This document shows positions 9,293 through 16,924 of a DNA stretch of 64,000 nt, piece by piece; within the stretch, counting starts at the first letter, position 1; the number at the start of each line of letters is the position of its first letter. This DNA comes from Veillonellaceae bacterium. GTDB lineage: Bacteria > Bacillota > Negativicutes > Veillonellales > Dialisteraceae. The notes under the pieces are model-generated. The model was not told the origin of the DNA and ran no database searches. It was given only the letters and a program-made list of their open reading frames with translations. The position numbers were made by a program, and so were the translations under genes. The stretch covers positions 124,001 through 188,000 of the forward strand of contig DAJPGA010000001.1 of the NCBI GenBank assembly GCA_025992895.1, read 5' to 3'.

Positions 9293-9844
9293 ATGGTAGA
9301 AGCTACCTTCACCAAGAGCATGCGCGCACTGCTTTCGCGCACCAAGGGGTCCACACTCCTTTCTTATGAATGTGCGAAAGACGAGCGATTTTCCCATACC
9401 TACGGAAACTGCCGGATCCATCTCAATAACGGAATCATAGAAGTCGCCAACGAACCGAAACAGCTCCCCTTCTTCGGAGCCATGGAAAACATGACCTGCT
9501 TCACCTGCCGCCCGATCAGAAACGAGGGGCAGCTGAAGAGAGACGAAATCCATCTCCCCTACAGCACATTCCCCGTAGGAGGCAAGATCAAGTCAGTAGA
9601 AATCGTCACCGACTACGTCGACGTCAACCACGGAGCCTACCAGGTCTCCTTCGACATGGCCCTCCTCTTCCACATGGATAAGAAGACCCTCATGCTCGCC
9701 CGGGACACCTGGTTCTCCCAGCTCCTCACCGTCACCGACGAACGCTCCATCAACACCATCTTCCCGATCGAAGAAGTCATCAACTCCTGGTCCAACTATG
9801 GAGAATATGCGGTGGATGTGAAGAGAATGACGACGAAATTGTGA
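9293..9844 (+). CDS. Hypothetical protein, 183 residues
   Basis: I do not recognise this protein. It is soluble-looking, with no signal peptide or membrane segment. It has two Cys in NMTCFTCRP, a DYVDVNHGAYQVSFDMALLF stretch suggesting beta structure, and IFPIEEVINSWSNYGEYAVD near the end. The frame is open from 9257, but the ATG at 9293 follows a GGGGGGAAAGGGAACCATC leader, so it is preferred. It lies 63 bp after nhaA, before a terminator, and may be cotranscribed with nhaA. Confidence 0.75.
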   Translation: MVEATFTKSMRALLSRTKGSTLLSYECAKDERFSHTYGNCRIHLNNGIIEVANEPKQLPFFGAMENMTCFTCRPIRNEGQLKRDEIHLPYSTFPVGGKIKSVEIVTDYVDVNHGAYQVSFDMALLFHMDKKTLMLARDTWFSQLLTVTDERSINTIFPIEEVINSWSNYGEYAVDVKRMTTKL

Positions 9845-9866
9845 GAAATGGATATGTTTGAGCGAT

Positions 9867-9903
9867 AAAAAAACGAGCCTCATCGAAAGGCTCGATTTTT
9901 TTT
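9867..9903 (+). terminator. Intrinsic terminator
   Basis: CGAGCCT and AGGCTCG stem, flanked by A7 and T8, 22 bp after the stop of the hypothetical gene. Confidence 0.88.
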
Positions 9904-10153
9904 GTGGGAAAAATCGTCCCACAAAACCGGAAAACCGCGATAAATAGCGAGGGAAATGCACCTCATCCCTCTACTTATTAACTGCACCCCTTTCGCCCTT
10001 CGGGCACTTCCCTCCGTTGGGGGCAGCTTCGCAAGGAATAAAGAAAAGATTTCTAATCTGTTTTGTTTTGGACCTTTCGTAATCCCCACATACCATACTC
10101 TCCCCCTCCGGGGCGAGCTCACCCATCGAGGGTCTTTTTTTGATGGCATTTTC
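9904..10153. repeat. Mosaic of intergenic hairpin repeats
   Basis: The block running from ACTGCACCCCTTTCGCCCTT through CACTTCCCTCCGTTGGGGGC is followed by AAGGAATAAAGAAAAGATTT and the GTTTTGGACCTTT piece. It occurs in the opposite orientation near 5080 and 63210 and in the same orientation near 11245. No gene seen. Confidence 0.7.
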
Positions 10154-10618
10154 GAGCAAAGCGAGGTTGTGCGGTTTTAAACTCGCCTTTCCAGACGGGG
10201 AAGGTGCCCGGCCTGCATTGCTGATGCCGGGCGGATAGGGTTGATTATTCATCGAGCTCTGCAAAAAGGTTCCACGAGCGAAGCGAGGTTGTGCGGTTTT
10301 AAACTTGCCTTCCCAGACGGGGAAGGTGCCCGGCCTGCATTGCTGATGCCGGGCGGATAGGGTTGATTATTCATTGAGCTCTGCAAAAAGGTTCCACGAG
10401 CGAAGCGAGGTTGTGCGGTATTAAACTTGCCTTCCCAGACGGGGAAGGTGCCCGGCCTAAATTCTGATGCCGGGCGGATAGGGTTGATTATTCATCGAGC
10501 TCTATAAAAAGGTTCCTCGAGCGAAGCGAGGTCGTGTGGTTTTAAACTTGCCTTCCCAGACGGGGAAGGTGCCCGGCCTGCATTACTGATGCCGGGCGGA
10601 TAGGGTTGATTATTCAAC
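10154..10618. repeat. Four tandem copies of a 122-bp unit
   Basis: Units begin at 10154, 10276, 10398 and 10519 with GAGC(A/G)AAGCGAGG. Each contains GCCTT(T/C)CCAGACGGGGAAGG (hairpin), then GCCCGGCCT..TGATGCCGGGC (second hairpin), then GGATAGGGTTGATTATTCA. The copies differ by only a few bases. The fourth ends at the stop codon of the DUF559 gene. Confidence 0.93.
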
Positions 10619-11029
10619 CTAATCACTCTCAAGCTCTTCCGGAATCAAATCTTCCTTTCCCAGCTCTTTTAATCGTTCTGTAGTGATGTAATCAATATAA
10701 TCGCATACATCACTGAATTTCTTCAGTACTTCGAAATTAGTAAAACGCAGTACTGCTATATCTCTGGAATTTAATTTATTTGTTCTCCATTTGTCATAGC
10801 GAAGGCCAAAATCGGAGTAATGCTGCGAACCATCCAGTTCTATGACAAGGCGTGCCGACGAGCAATAAAAATCAGCAATGAAATTACCGATAACATACTG
10901 GCGCCGGAATCGCGGACGATATTTCAGCAGAAACAGGAACCAAAGTTTTGACTCTTCTTTCGTCATTCCACGTCTTAGCGCGCGGGAACGCTTCAGCATA
11001 GTTGCATTGACTGGCGGGTGATTATCCAT
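10619..11029 (-). CDS. DUF559-type endonuclease-like protein
   Basis: A 136-residue protein resembling the DUF559 group of PD-(D/E)XK nucleases (Vsr-like fold). Visible features: KLWFLFLLKYRPRFRRQYVI, then GNFIADFYCSSARLVIELDG with the acidic Asp and Glu at the expected metal-binding positions, SQHY after it, and YDKWRTNKLNSRDIAVLRFT. The second ATG (11029) is better spaced from AGAGGGA than the first (11035). It stands alone, boxed in by repeats on both sides. Function is unknown; DUF559 proteins are often found near mobile or repetitive DNA. Confidence 0.8.
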   Translation of the reverse strand: MDNHPPVNATMLKRSRALRRGMTKEESKLWFLFLLKYRPRFRRQYVIGNFIADFYCSSARLVIELDGSQHYSDFGLRYDKWRTNKLNSRDIAVLRFTNFEVLKKFSDVCDYIDYITTERLKELGKEDLIPEELESD

Positions 11030-11149
11030 TATCATTCCCTCTTTATCAATAACAAATGATTCTATTATGGTCTTTCTTATAAATATTATATATAAGAAAA
11101 ACTCTTTTCTGACAAGAGGAAATGCTTAGAAGACTATAAAATCATGAAG

Positions 11150-11726
11150 CAGGGGAATAAAACCATACGACCAGCTTGCGGCTGAAAGTACCATACAACC
11201 TCGCTGACGCTCGCGGTAATCAACCCTATTCCTTTACTTATTACTGCACCCCTTTCGTCGCCTAACGGCGCCACTTCCCCCGAAGGAGGCAGCTTCACAA
11301 GGAATAAAGAAAAGGTTTCAAGTCTTATTTGTTTTGGACCTTTTGTACCCCATCCCATACGCCCTTCCCCGTCTGGGAAGGCGAGTGTTAGCGGCACTCG
11401 GGTGAACACCGTACTTCCTCATTATGCTTAGAAAACCATACGACCAGCCTGCGGCTGAAAACACCATACAACCTCGCTGACGCTCGCGGTAATCAACCCT
11501 ATCCACCGCAAAGCGGTTCCCCTTCCCCGTCTGGGAAGGCGAGTGTTAGCGGCACTCGAGTGAACATCGTACTTCCTCATTATGCTTAGAAAACCATACG
11601 ACCAGCCTGCGGCTGAAAGTACCACACAGCCTCGCTGACGCTCGCGGTAATCAACCCTATCCACCGCGAAGCGGTCCCCCTTCCCCGTCTGGGAAGGCGA
11701 GTATTGGCGGCGTCAGCGCAGGCGGA
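11150..11726. repeat. Mosaic repeats with a 158-bp tandem duplication
   Basis: The unit starting AAAACCATACGACCAGC is present at about 11158, 11432 and 11590. The last two lie 158 bp apart and are nearly identical, each with CAGCCTGCGGCTG, CTCGCTGACGCTCGCGG, CCGC(A/G)AAGCGG and CTTCCCCGTCTGGGAAGG hairpins. Between the first and second is the ACTGCACCCCTTTCG and AAGGAATAAAGAAAAGGTTT block. No gene seen. Confidence 0.85.
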
Positions 11727-11730
11727 CAAC

Positions 11731-11761
11731 AAAAAGGAGACCCTCGATGGGTCTCCTTTTT
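11731..11761 (-). terminator. Intrinsic terminator of the CNNM-udp unit
   Basis: AAAAAGGAGACCC pairs with GGGTCTCCTTTTT around TCGAT, 15 bp after the uridine phosphorylase stop. Confidence 0.9.
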
Positions 11762-11776
11762 GCATCGTTCCTATTT

Positions 11777-12580
11777 CTAAATCCTCACGAGAAAGTGTCC
11801 CGTGAGCATTTCAAGTGCTAGTTTGACTGTCTTCTGGAATCTTTTTTCTGCTTCTTCGTAGACGTCGTGCGGGGCGACTGTCTCGCTGTCGGTTCTTTTG
11901 GTGACTACGCCGCAGACGGAGCCTGCGTGAAGGCCCATGACGTCGCAAAGGGTGAAGAGGGTGGCGTTTTCCATTTCGAAGTTGGTGCAGCCGAGGTGCT
12001 GGTATTCTTCGAGGCTTCCCTGATAGGCGCGGCGGACGTAGCCGGCGTAACTGTCGTAGCGTTCCTGGCCGGGCCAGAAGCTGTCGGTGGAGACGGAGAT
12101 GCCTGTTTTGAAGGGGATCTTCAAGGTCCTTGCGGCTTCTTCTAAGGCGAGAGTGACGCGCATATCGGCAGCGGCGGGGTATTCGATGGGTGCGTAGGCT
12201 TTGGAGGCGCCGTCCATTCTGACGGCGGCTTTGTTGATGACGATGTCGCCGAGGTTCAGGTCTTCCTGCATGGAGCCTGTAGTGCCTACGCGGATGAATG
12301 TTTTGACGCCGAGGCGGGCGAGTTCTTCTACGGCGAAGGTGACGCAGGGGCCGCCCATGCCGGTGGACATGACGAGGATGGGCTGTCCATTCACTTCAGC
12401 GGTCCAGGTGGTGAAGTCTCTGTGGCTGGCGGCGAAGGCGGCGTTCGGATCAAGGGCTTTGGCAAGGCCTTCGACGCGGCCGGGATCGCCCGGGACGAGG
12501 GCGTATTTGGCGCCTTTTATCATTTCTTTTGTCAGGCCGGTATGGTACATGACTTCGCCATCTTTGGCATAATTCGGCAT
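11777..12580 (-). CDS. udp: Uridine phosphorylase (nucleoside phosphorylase family)
   Basis: Cleaves uridine with phosphate to uracil and ribose-1-phosphate (pyrimidine salvage). The 267-residue protein has the PNP/UDP family motifs: VPGDPGRVE near residue 30, VMSTGMGGPC, RVGTTGSMQ (phosphate loop), and TNFEMENATLFTLCDVMG with the Glu-Met-Glu that contacts ribose, then VVTKRT. The frame is open from 12604, but AAGAAGGA lies 6 nt before the ATG at 12580, which also avoids overlap with the upstream gene. Sequence alone does not exclude a broader purine substrate, but the uridine type fits best. Confidence 0.88.
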   Translation of the reverse strand: MPNYAKDGEVMYHTGLTKEMIKGAKYALVPGDPGRVEGLAKALDPNAAFAASHRDFTTWTAEVNGQPILVMSTGMGGPCVTFAVEELARLGVKTFIRVGTTGSMQEDLNLGDIVINKAAVRMDGASKAYAPIEYPAAADMRVTLALEEAARTLKIPFKTGISVSTDSFWPGQERYDSYAGYVRRAYQGSLEEYQHLGCTNFEMENATLFTLCDVMGLHAGSVCGVVTKRTDSETVAPHDVYEEAEKRFQKTVKLALEMLTGHFLVRI

Positions 12581-12596
12581 AATGATTCCTTCTTTG

Positions 12597-13361
12597 TTAC
12601 TCAAATGTTTTGACGTCGGCGAAGAGGCCGGTTTCTTTGGTCAGTTTCTTGTTCTTTTTGTTTCTCTTGTTCTTCTTTTTGTCTTTTTTCTTGTCTTTCT
12701 TGTGTTTCTTATCTTTTTTATCTTTTTTGTGTTTCTTGTCTTTTTTCTTTTCTTCGAGTTCGTCGCTGGTGGCGTAGGCGCGGAAGGCTGGCATCATGTC
12801 TTCTTCGTTGAGGTTCCAGTCTGCTTCGATGTTGTCTTCGTCTTCGCCAGGGGTTCCGAGTTCGTGGGTTTTGTATTCAAGGTTGATGTCGTCGGCGGGT
12901 TCGGAGATATCCTGGGCTACCGGGATGGAGTCGTCTTCTGCGTCTTCTTCTGTTTCTTCAGGAGTGCCTTCAAGGGAGACTTCTTCCGGTTTTTCGGTTT
13001 CTTCTTCGTCGTCAGTTTCTTCTTTCGGTTCTTCTTCCAGGTCTGCGGATTCTTCTGCTTCTTTGATGACTTCTTCGTCTTCCTCTGTTTCTTCAGCAGC
13101 TTCTTTTTCTTCCGGTGTTTCCTCTTCCGGGGTTTCTTCTTTGACTTCTTCCGTGTGGACGCCGCCGGTGAGCTGGGCCAGGATATCTTCCATTTCCCCT
13201 GCGAGGCGGACGACGGTTTTCAGTCTTTCGTCTTCAGCGGGGCGGGAGTCGGGGTCCGGATCGAGCATGTATGTCTGCAGGAATCCTTTTGTTTCAGAAA
13301 GTTCGCTGCGGAGGTTCTCAATGTTCTCCAGCATGGTTTCTTCATCAATTTTTTTTGCCAT
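12597..13361 (-). CDS. Charge-segregated low-complexity protein (acidic centre, Lys-rich tail)
   Basis: A 254-residue protein of unknown function. Residues 1-70 look like coiled coil (ENIENLRSELSETKGFLQ). Residues 70-150 are dominated by Glu (repeats of EETPEEE type). After a mixed segment, residues 205-245 are nearly pure Lys/Asp/His (repeats of KKDKKHKK type). There is no signal peptide or membrane helix. Its start overlaps the end of the CNNM gene by 17 bp, so the two are probably translationally coupled, and udp follows 16 bp later. Low complexity makes homology claims unsafe; it could be a flexible partner of the membrane protein. Confidence 0.75.
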   Translation of the reverse strand: MAKKIDEETMLENIENLRSELSETKGFLQTYMLDPDPDSRPAEDERLKTVVRLAGEMEDILAQLTGGVHTEEVKEETPEEETPEEKEAAEETEEDEEVIKEAEESADLEEEPKEETDDEEETEKPEEVSLEGTPEETEEDAEDDSIPVAQDISEPADDINLEYKTHELGTPGEDEDNIEADWNLNEEDMMPAFRAYATSDELEEKKKDKKHKKDKKDKKHKKDKKKDKKKNKRNKKNKKLTKETGLFADVKTFE

Positions 13362-14712
13362 TTTCTTTCTGCTCCTTCTCGGAAGGAGTTCCTTCCGTTA
13401 CCAATACCTTATCCACTCTGCGGTTGTCGCAGTCCATGACTTCGAATGTGAAGCGGTCATAGTGTGCTTTTTCCGTTTCCTTCGGAATGTAGCCGAGCAG
13501 GTAGGTGATAAAGCCCCCCAAAGTCTTGTAGTAGTCTTCCGCTTCGCCTGGCAGCTCTTCCTCGATGTGGAAATATTCCCTGAATTCATCGATGGAGCAG
13601 AGCCCTTCCACCAGCCAGGAGTTCTCGGAGCGGCGGATAAATTTGTTTTTTTCGTCAATGATGTCCTGCTTGTCGCCCGGCATGTCGCCCACGATTTCTT
13701 CGAGGACGTCATGGAGTGTGATGAGACCGGATAATGTCCCGTACTCGTCGATGACGACGGCTTCATGGACGCCCTTCGTACGGAAGAAGCGGAGAAGTTT
13801 CGTCAGGATGAGTGTCTCCGGAATGAAGAGCGGCTGGCGTACTTTTTCGATGAGCGATGCCTTCAGCGGTTTTTCCGGATAAAGGTGCTGGTCCATAAGG
13901 ACTTCGGAAAGGTCGGCCAGGCCTTTGAAATCATCGAGGGATCCGCTCCCGACAGGAAGCCTGAAATGGGTGGTTTCCATCATGTCTTTCCAGATTTTTT
14001 CCTCGGTGTCTTCCAGGTCGAGCCATGTCAGCTGCGGACGCGCGGTCATGCAGTCAGCGGCGGTGCGGTCGTTGAGCTCAAAGACATTGTCGATGATTTC
14101 CGGTTCTTCCTTGTCGAAGGTGCCGAGTTCTGCCCCCTGTTGGAGGAGGACTCGGATTTCTTCTTCGGAGACCGGCTGCTCACCGCCCATTTTCACGCCG
14201 ATCAGATTGACGACGACTTTCGTCGACCACGTGGAGAAAAGCACGAGCGGACGGCAGACGGTCGCAAGAAGGATCATCGGCCTTGCAATGGCGCAGGCTG
14301 CTTTCTCCGGAATGGCGATCGCGACCCATTTCGGGACGAGCTCGCCGATAATCAATGAAAAGTACGTCACAAGCACCATGACGGTGACCATGCTGACGCC
14401 CTGCGCATACGGGGCAAGGAACGGGATCTTCTCCAGCTCGCGCCCCAAAGGACCTGCCAGCGATGCGCCCGAAAACATACCAGTGATGATGCTGATGGTC
14501 GTGATGCCCACCTGGATCGTGGAGAAGAGTTCTTCCTTCTTCTCCGCCAGACGCAGCGCGTAGACAGCGTTCTTGCTGCCCGCGTCAATCATTTCCTGCA
14601 GCTTCGTCTTCCTGGCGCCTACGATGGCAATCTCCGCCAGAGAACAAGCCCCATTGGCCAGTACCAGCAAAATGATGATCAATAATTCGCCCCATATGTG
14701 GCCGTCATCCAT
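13345..14712 (-). CDS. CNNM/HlyC-CorC family membrane protein (DUF21, CBS pair, CorC_HlyC)
   Basis: A 455-residue protein with the standard order: DUF21 membrane domain (residues 1-200; ILLVLANGACSLAEIAIVGA at the N terminus and an Arg-Lys-Thr-Lys linker), a pair of CBS domains (about 205-335; TARPQLTWLDLEDTEEKI, then EYGTLSGLITLHDVLEEIVG), and a C-terminal CorC_HlyC domain (about 350-440). Bacterial members are linked to magnesium export or homeostasis; the name hemolysin is historical. AGGAGG precedes the ATG. It heads a minus-strand unit with the charged protein and udp. Confidence 0.9.
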   Translation of the reverse strand: MDDGHIWGELLIIILLVLANGACSLAEIAIVGARKTKLQEMIDAGSKNAVYALRLAEKKEELFSTIQVGITTISIITGMFSGASLAGPLGRELEKIPFLAPYAQGVSMVTVMVLVTYFSLIIGELVPKWVAIAIPEKAACAIARPMILLATVCRPLVLFSTWSTKVVVNLIGVKMGGEQPVSEEEIRVLLQQGAELGTFDKEEPEIIDNVFELNDRTAADCMTARPQLTWLDLEDTEEKIWKDMMETTHFRLPVGSGSLDDFKGLADLSEVLMDQHLYPEKPLKASLIEKVRQPLFIPETLILTKLLRFFRTKGVHEAVVIDEYGTLSGLITLHDVLEEIVGDMPGDKQDIIDEKNKFIRRSENSWLVEGLCSIDEFREYFHIEEELPGEAEDYYKTLGGFITYLLGYIPKETEKAHYDRFTFEVMDCDNRRVDKVLVTEGTPSEKEQKENGKKN

Positions 14713-14980
14713 ACTTGTGATTTCCTCCTGAATAGATAAAAATAAATTATTTTTTCTTTATTATATCATGATTTTTAGTAAATCCCATGCAGCAGAGGGA
14801 AAAGTGCGATGAAATGCAAGTTTTTGACAGCAAGCCGCGGGAGGAGATTGAGGGATTAGGAAATATGAGTGAGGTTAGTTGAGGAAATGGCAAATGAAGA
14901 GATGGGAAAGAGTGGATTTAAAACCATACAACCGAACTGCGTTCGAGGAACTACTGTATTCCCGGTCTCCGACCGGACCT

Positions 14981-16709
14981 TGGTATGATTCAACAAGAAA
15001 GACAGAATAATATCATAAATATATTAGGAGGTCATTCTTATGCCATGTAAAACCAAAGCGTCCCCGGAGGAAATGTTAGACCAGATTGCTTCATATCTCT
15101 ATCAGGGTGTTACGATTACCCAGGCAGCTGAAAATCTTCATATGAGCCGCATAACATTCAGGAAATGGGTCCTCCGGTATAAAGAGGAGGGCTTTAAGGG
15201 ATTGCGGCCCAGGCAGCATTTGTCTTACTACTCCAATCAGATGAAGATCCAGGCCGTAAAGGAATATCTTAAAGGCGGTGTTTCCATGCTTTCCGTCTGT
15301 GCCAAATACAGAATTTCCGGCACACTCTCCCTTAAAACATGGATTGAGGCGTATAATGAGCATAAGTTGACAGACCTCGTTTCTGAAGGAGGAGATCTTA
15401 TGGGCAAACGCCAGCAATCGGTCAAGGAAGAGCGAGTCAGAATCGTTCAGGAGTGCATCGCCAGTGGATGCGATTATAACAAGATAGCCAAGAAGTACAA
15501 CATGTCCTACCAAACGCTCTACACATGGGTAAAAAAGTTCAAGGAAATGGGCGAAGTTGGTCTTGAGGATTACAGAGGAAAGCCGATCAGGCTCCAAACG
15601 CCCCGGACCGAAGAAGAACAGCTGCGTCAGGAGAATGCCAGACTTCTTGAAGAACAGAAGGATCTTATAGCAGAGATTGCCCTGCTAAAAAAAAAAGATG
15701 GAGATAGAGGAAAGGTTGCGTTCCTCGAAGGATTCAGCCTTACTCACCTTCTCAGAGATTTTAAAGCCATAAAAGAAGTCCATGAAGAAACCAACATCTC
15801 CATAGAAAGTCTCTGCCGACTCTCAAAGGTCTCCCGGGCAGCTTATTACGGATGGCTGAATCATATTAAGAGCGGCCGTGAACTGCTGAGAGAAAAGGTC
15901 GCACAGGAGGTCATGAAAACCCATCAGGAATATCCGGATATGGGATACCGCCGGATTAACGATTGGATCAAGAAGGATGACAACATCAATATAAATGTAA
16001 GCGACAGTCTGGTTCTTCGTATCATGCGGATACTTAATATTAAGTCCGTGATCAAGTACAAGACCGATGGTTGCACTCGTAACGCAAAGGATCCAAAGTA
16101 CATTTTTGAAAACCTGCTGAACCGTGACTTTGATGCCGGCGTGTCCAATGCAAGATGGATGACGGATGTCACTGAATTCAAGTACACAACTGCTGATGGA
16201 GTTTTGCACAAGTTATATTTAAGCGCGATTATTGACGGCCATGATCGCCGGATTGTCTCTTATGTCATCGGCGACAGGAACAATACTGCACTGGCTTTTG
16301 AGACAATGGAAAAGGCACTTAAAGAGAATCCTGGAGAACATCCAATGATTCATACCGACCGCGGATTCCAGTATACAAGCAACGGATTCCATAAGATTGT
16401 TGAAAAAGCAGGACTGGTTCACAGCATGTCCCGTGTAGGCTGCTGTGCAGACAACGGTCTGATGGAAGGGTTCTGGGGAATGCTGAAGCGCGAACGTTAC
16501 TACACACGTAAATTCACCAGCCGTAAAGCAGTGGTAAGCATGATCAACGGCTACATCTACTTCTACAACAACAAACGCATTCAGCGCAAATTACATCTTT
16601 TAGCTCCAATGGAAGTATTCAACGCAGCTCCAATGGCTGCATGATTAAGATTAAAGTACGATTAGATTTTTTATGATATTTATTTGTCTGTATTAACAAA
16701 TCCGCACCA
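14981..16709 (+). mobile_element. IS3-family insertion sequence, copy 2 (complete, 1729 bp)
   Basis: Ends are TGGTATGATT.. and ..CCGCACCA; the terminal 40 bp form imperfect inverted repeats (AGACA..AATATCATAAA is visible in both). The element is flanked by CCT on both sides (14978-14980 and 16710-16712), a 3-bp target duplication as expected for IS3. Removing it restores the hairpin repeat CCGGACCTTCTCCTTCGGAG, the same as near 19380. It is one base longer than copies 3 and 4 because of a tenth A in the slippery run. Confidence 0.96.
15040..16644 (+). CDS. IS3-family transposase, fused OrfAB by single-base insertion (copy 2)
   Basis: One 534-residue reading frame covers what is two frames in the other copies. 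The A run at 15687-15696 has ten A instead of nine, so OrfA continues in frame into OrfB without frameshifting. The N terminus has two helix-turn-helix segments (TITQAAENLHMSRITFRKWV and CDYNKIAKKYNMSYQTLYTW), then a leucine-zipper-like stretch, then the DDE domain (MTDVTEF, HTDRGFQY, and the Glu of DNGLMEGFWG). AGGAGG precedes the ATG. It should make full-length transposase constitutively rather than as a minor product. Confidence 0.95.
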   Translation: MPCKTKASPEEMLDQIASYLYQGVTITQAAENLHMSRITFRKWVLRYKEEGFKGLRPRQHLSYYSNQMKIQAVKEYLKGGVSMLSVCAKYRISGTLSLKTWIEAYNEHKLTDLVSEGGDLMGKRQQSVKEERVRIVQECIASGCDYNKIAKKYNMSYQTLYTWVKKFKEMGEVGLEDYRGKPIRLQTPRTEEEQLRQENARLLEEQKDLIAEIALLKKKDGDRGKVAFLEGFSLTHLLRDFKAIKEVHEETNISIESLCRLSKVSRAAYYGWLNHIKSGRELLREKVAQEVMKTHQEYPDMGYRRINDWIKKDDNININVSDSLVLRIMRILNIKSVIKYKTDGCTRNAKDPKYIFENLLNRDFDAGVSNARWMTDVTEFKYTTADGVLHKLYLSAIIDGHDRRIVSYVIGDRNNTALAFETMEKALKENPGEHPMIHTDRGFQYTSNGFHKIVEKAGLVHSMSRVGCCADNGLMEGFWGMLKRERYYTRKFTSRKAVVSMINGYIYFYNNKRIQRKLHLLAPMEVFNAAPMAA

Positions 16710-16880
16710 CCTTCTCCTTCGGAGCAAGGTTAACACCCTTAAACCAGCCTTCGGCTGAAGAAAAACCGCACAACCTCGCTTCGCTCGAGGTAATCAACCC
16801 TATCCACCGCAAAGCGGTCCCCCTTCCCCGTCTGGGAAGGCAAGTGTTAGCGGCGCTCGTGGTAACCTCCTCCTCTCCCC
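16710..16880. repeat. Mosaic of intergenic hairpin repeats
   Basis: Contains CCTTCTCCTTCGGAGCAAGG, AACCAGCCTTCGGCTGA, AACCTCGCTTCGCTCGAGG, CCACCGCAAAGCGGTCCCCC and CTTCCCCGTCTGGGAAGG in that order. Each module is a small hairpin. Confidence 0.75.
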
Positions 16881-16884
16881 ACGC

Positions 16885-16918
16885 AAAAAGGACCGCTAAG
16901 TTCGTGCGGTCCTTTTTT
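16885..16918 (-). terminator. Intrinsic terminator of the PBP1A gene
   Basis: AAAAAGGACCGC pairs with GCGGTCCTTTTTT, 7 bp after the stop. Confidence 0.92.
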
Positions 16919-16924
16919 ATTTCC

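Noticed and set aside
10154..10618. CRISPR array
   Set aside because: The repeated unit is 122 bp throughout with no unique spacers, and no cas gene is present.
12582..13439. Phe-rich open frame opposite the charged protein
   Set aside because: It is the complement of Glu/Lys codon runs; composition is an artefact.
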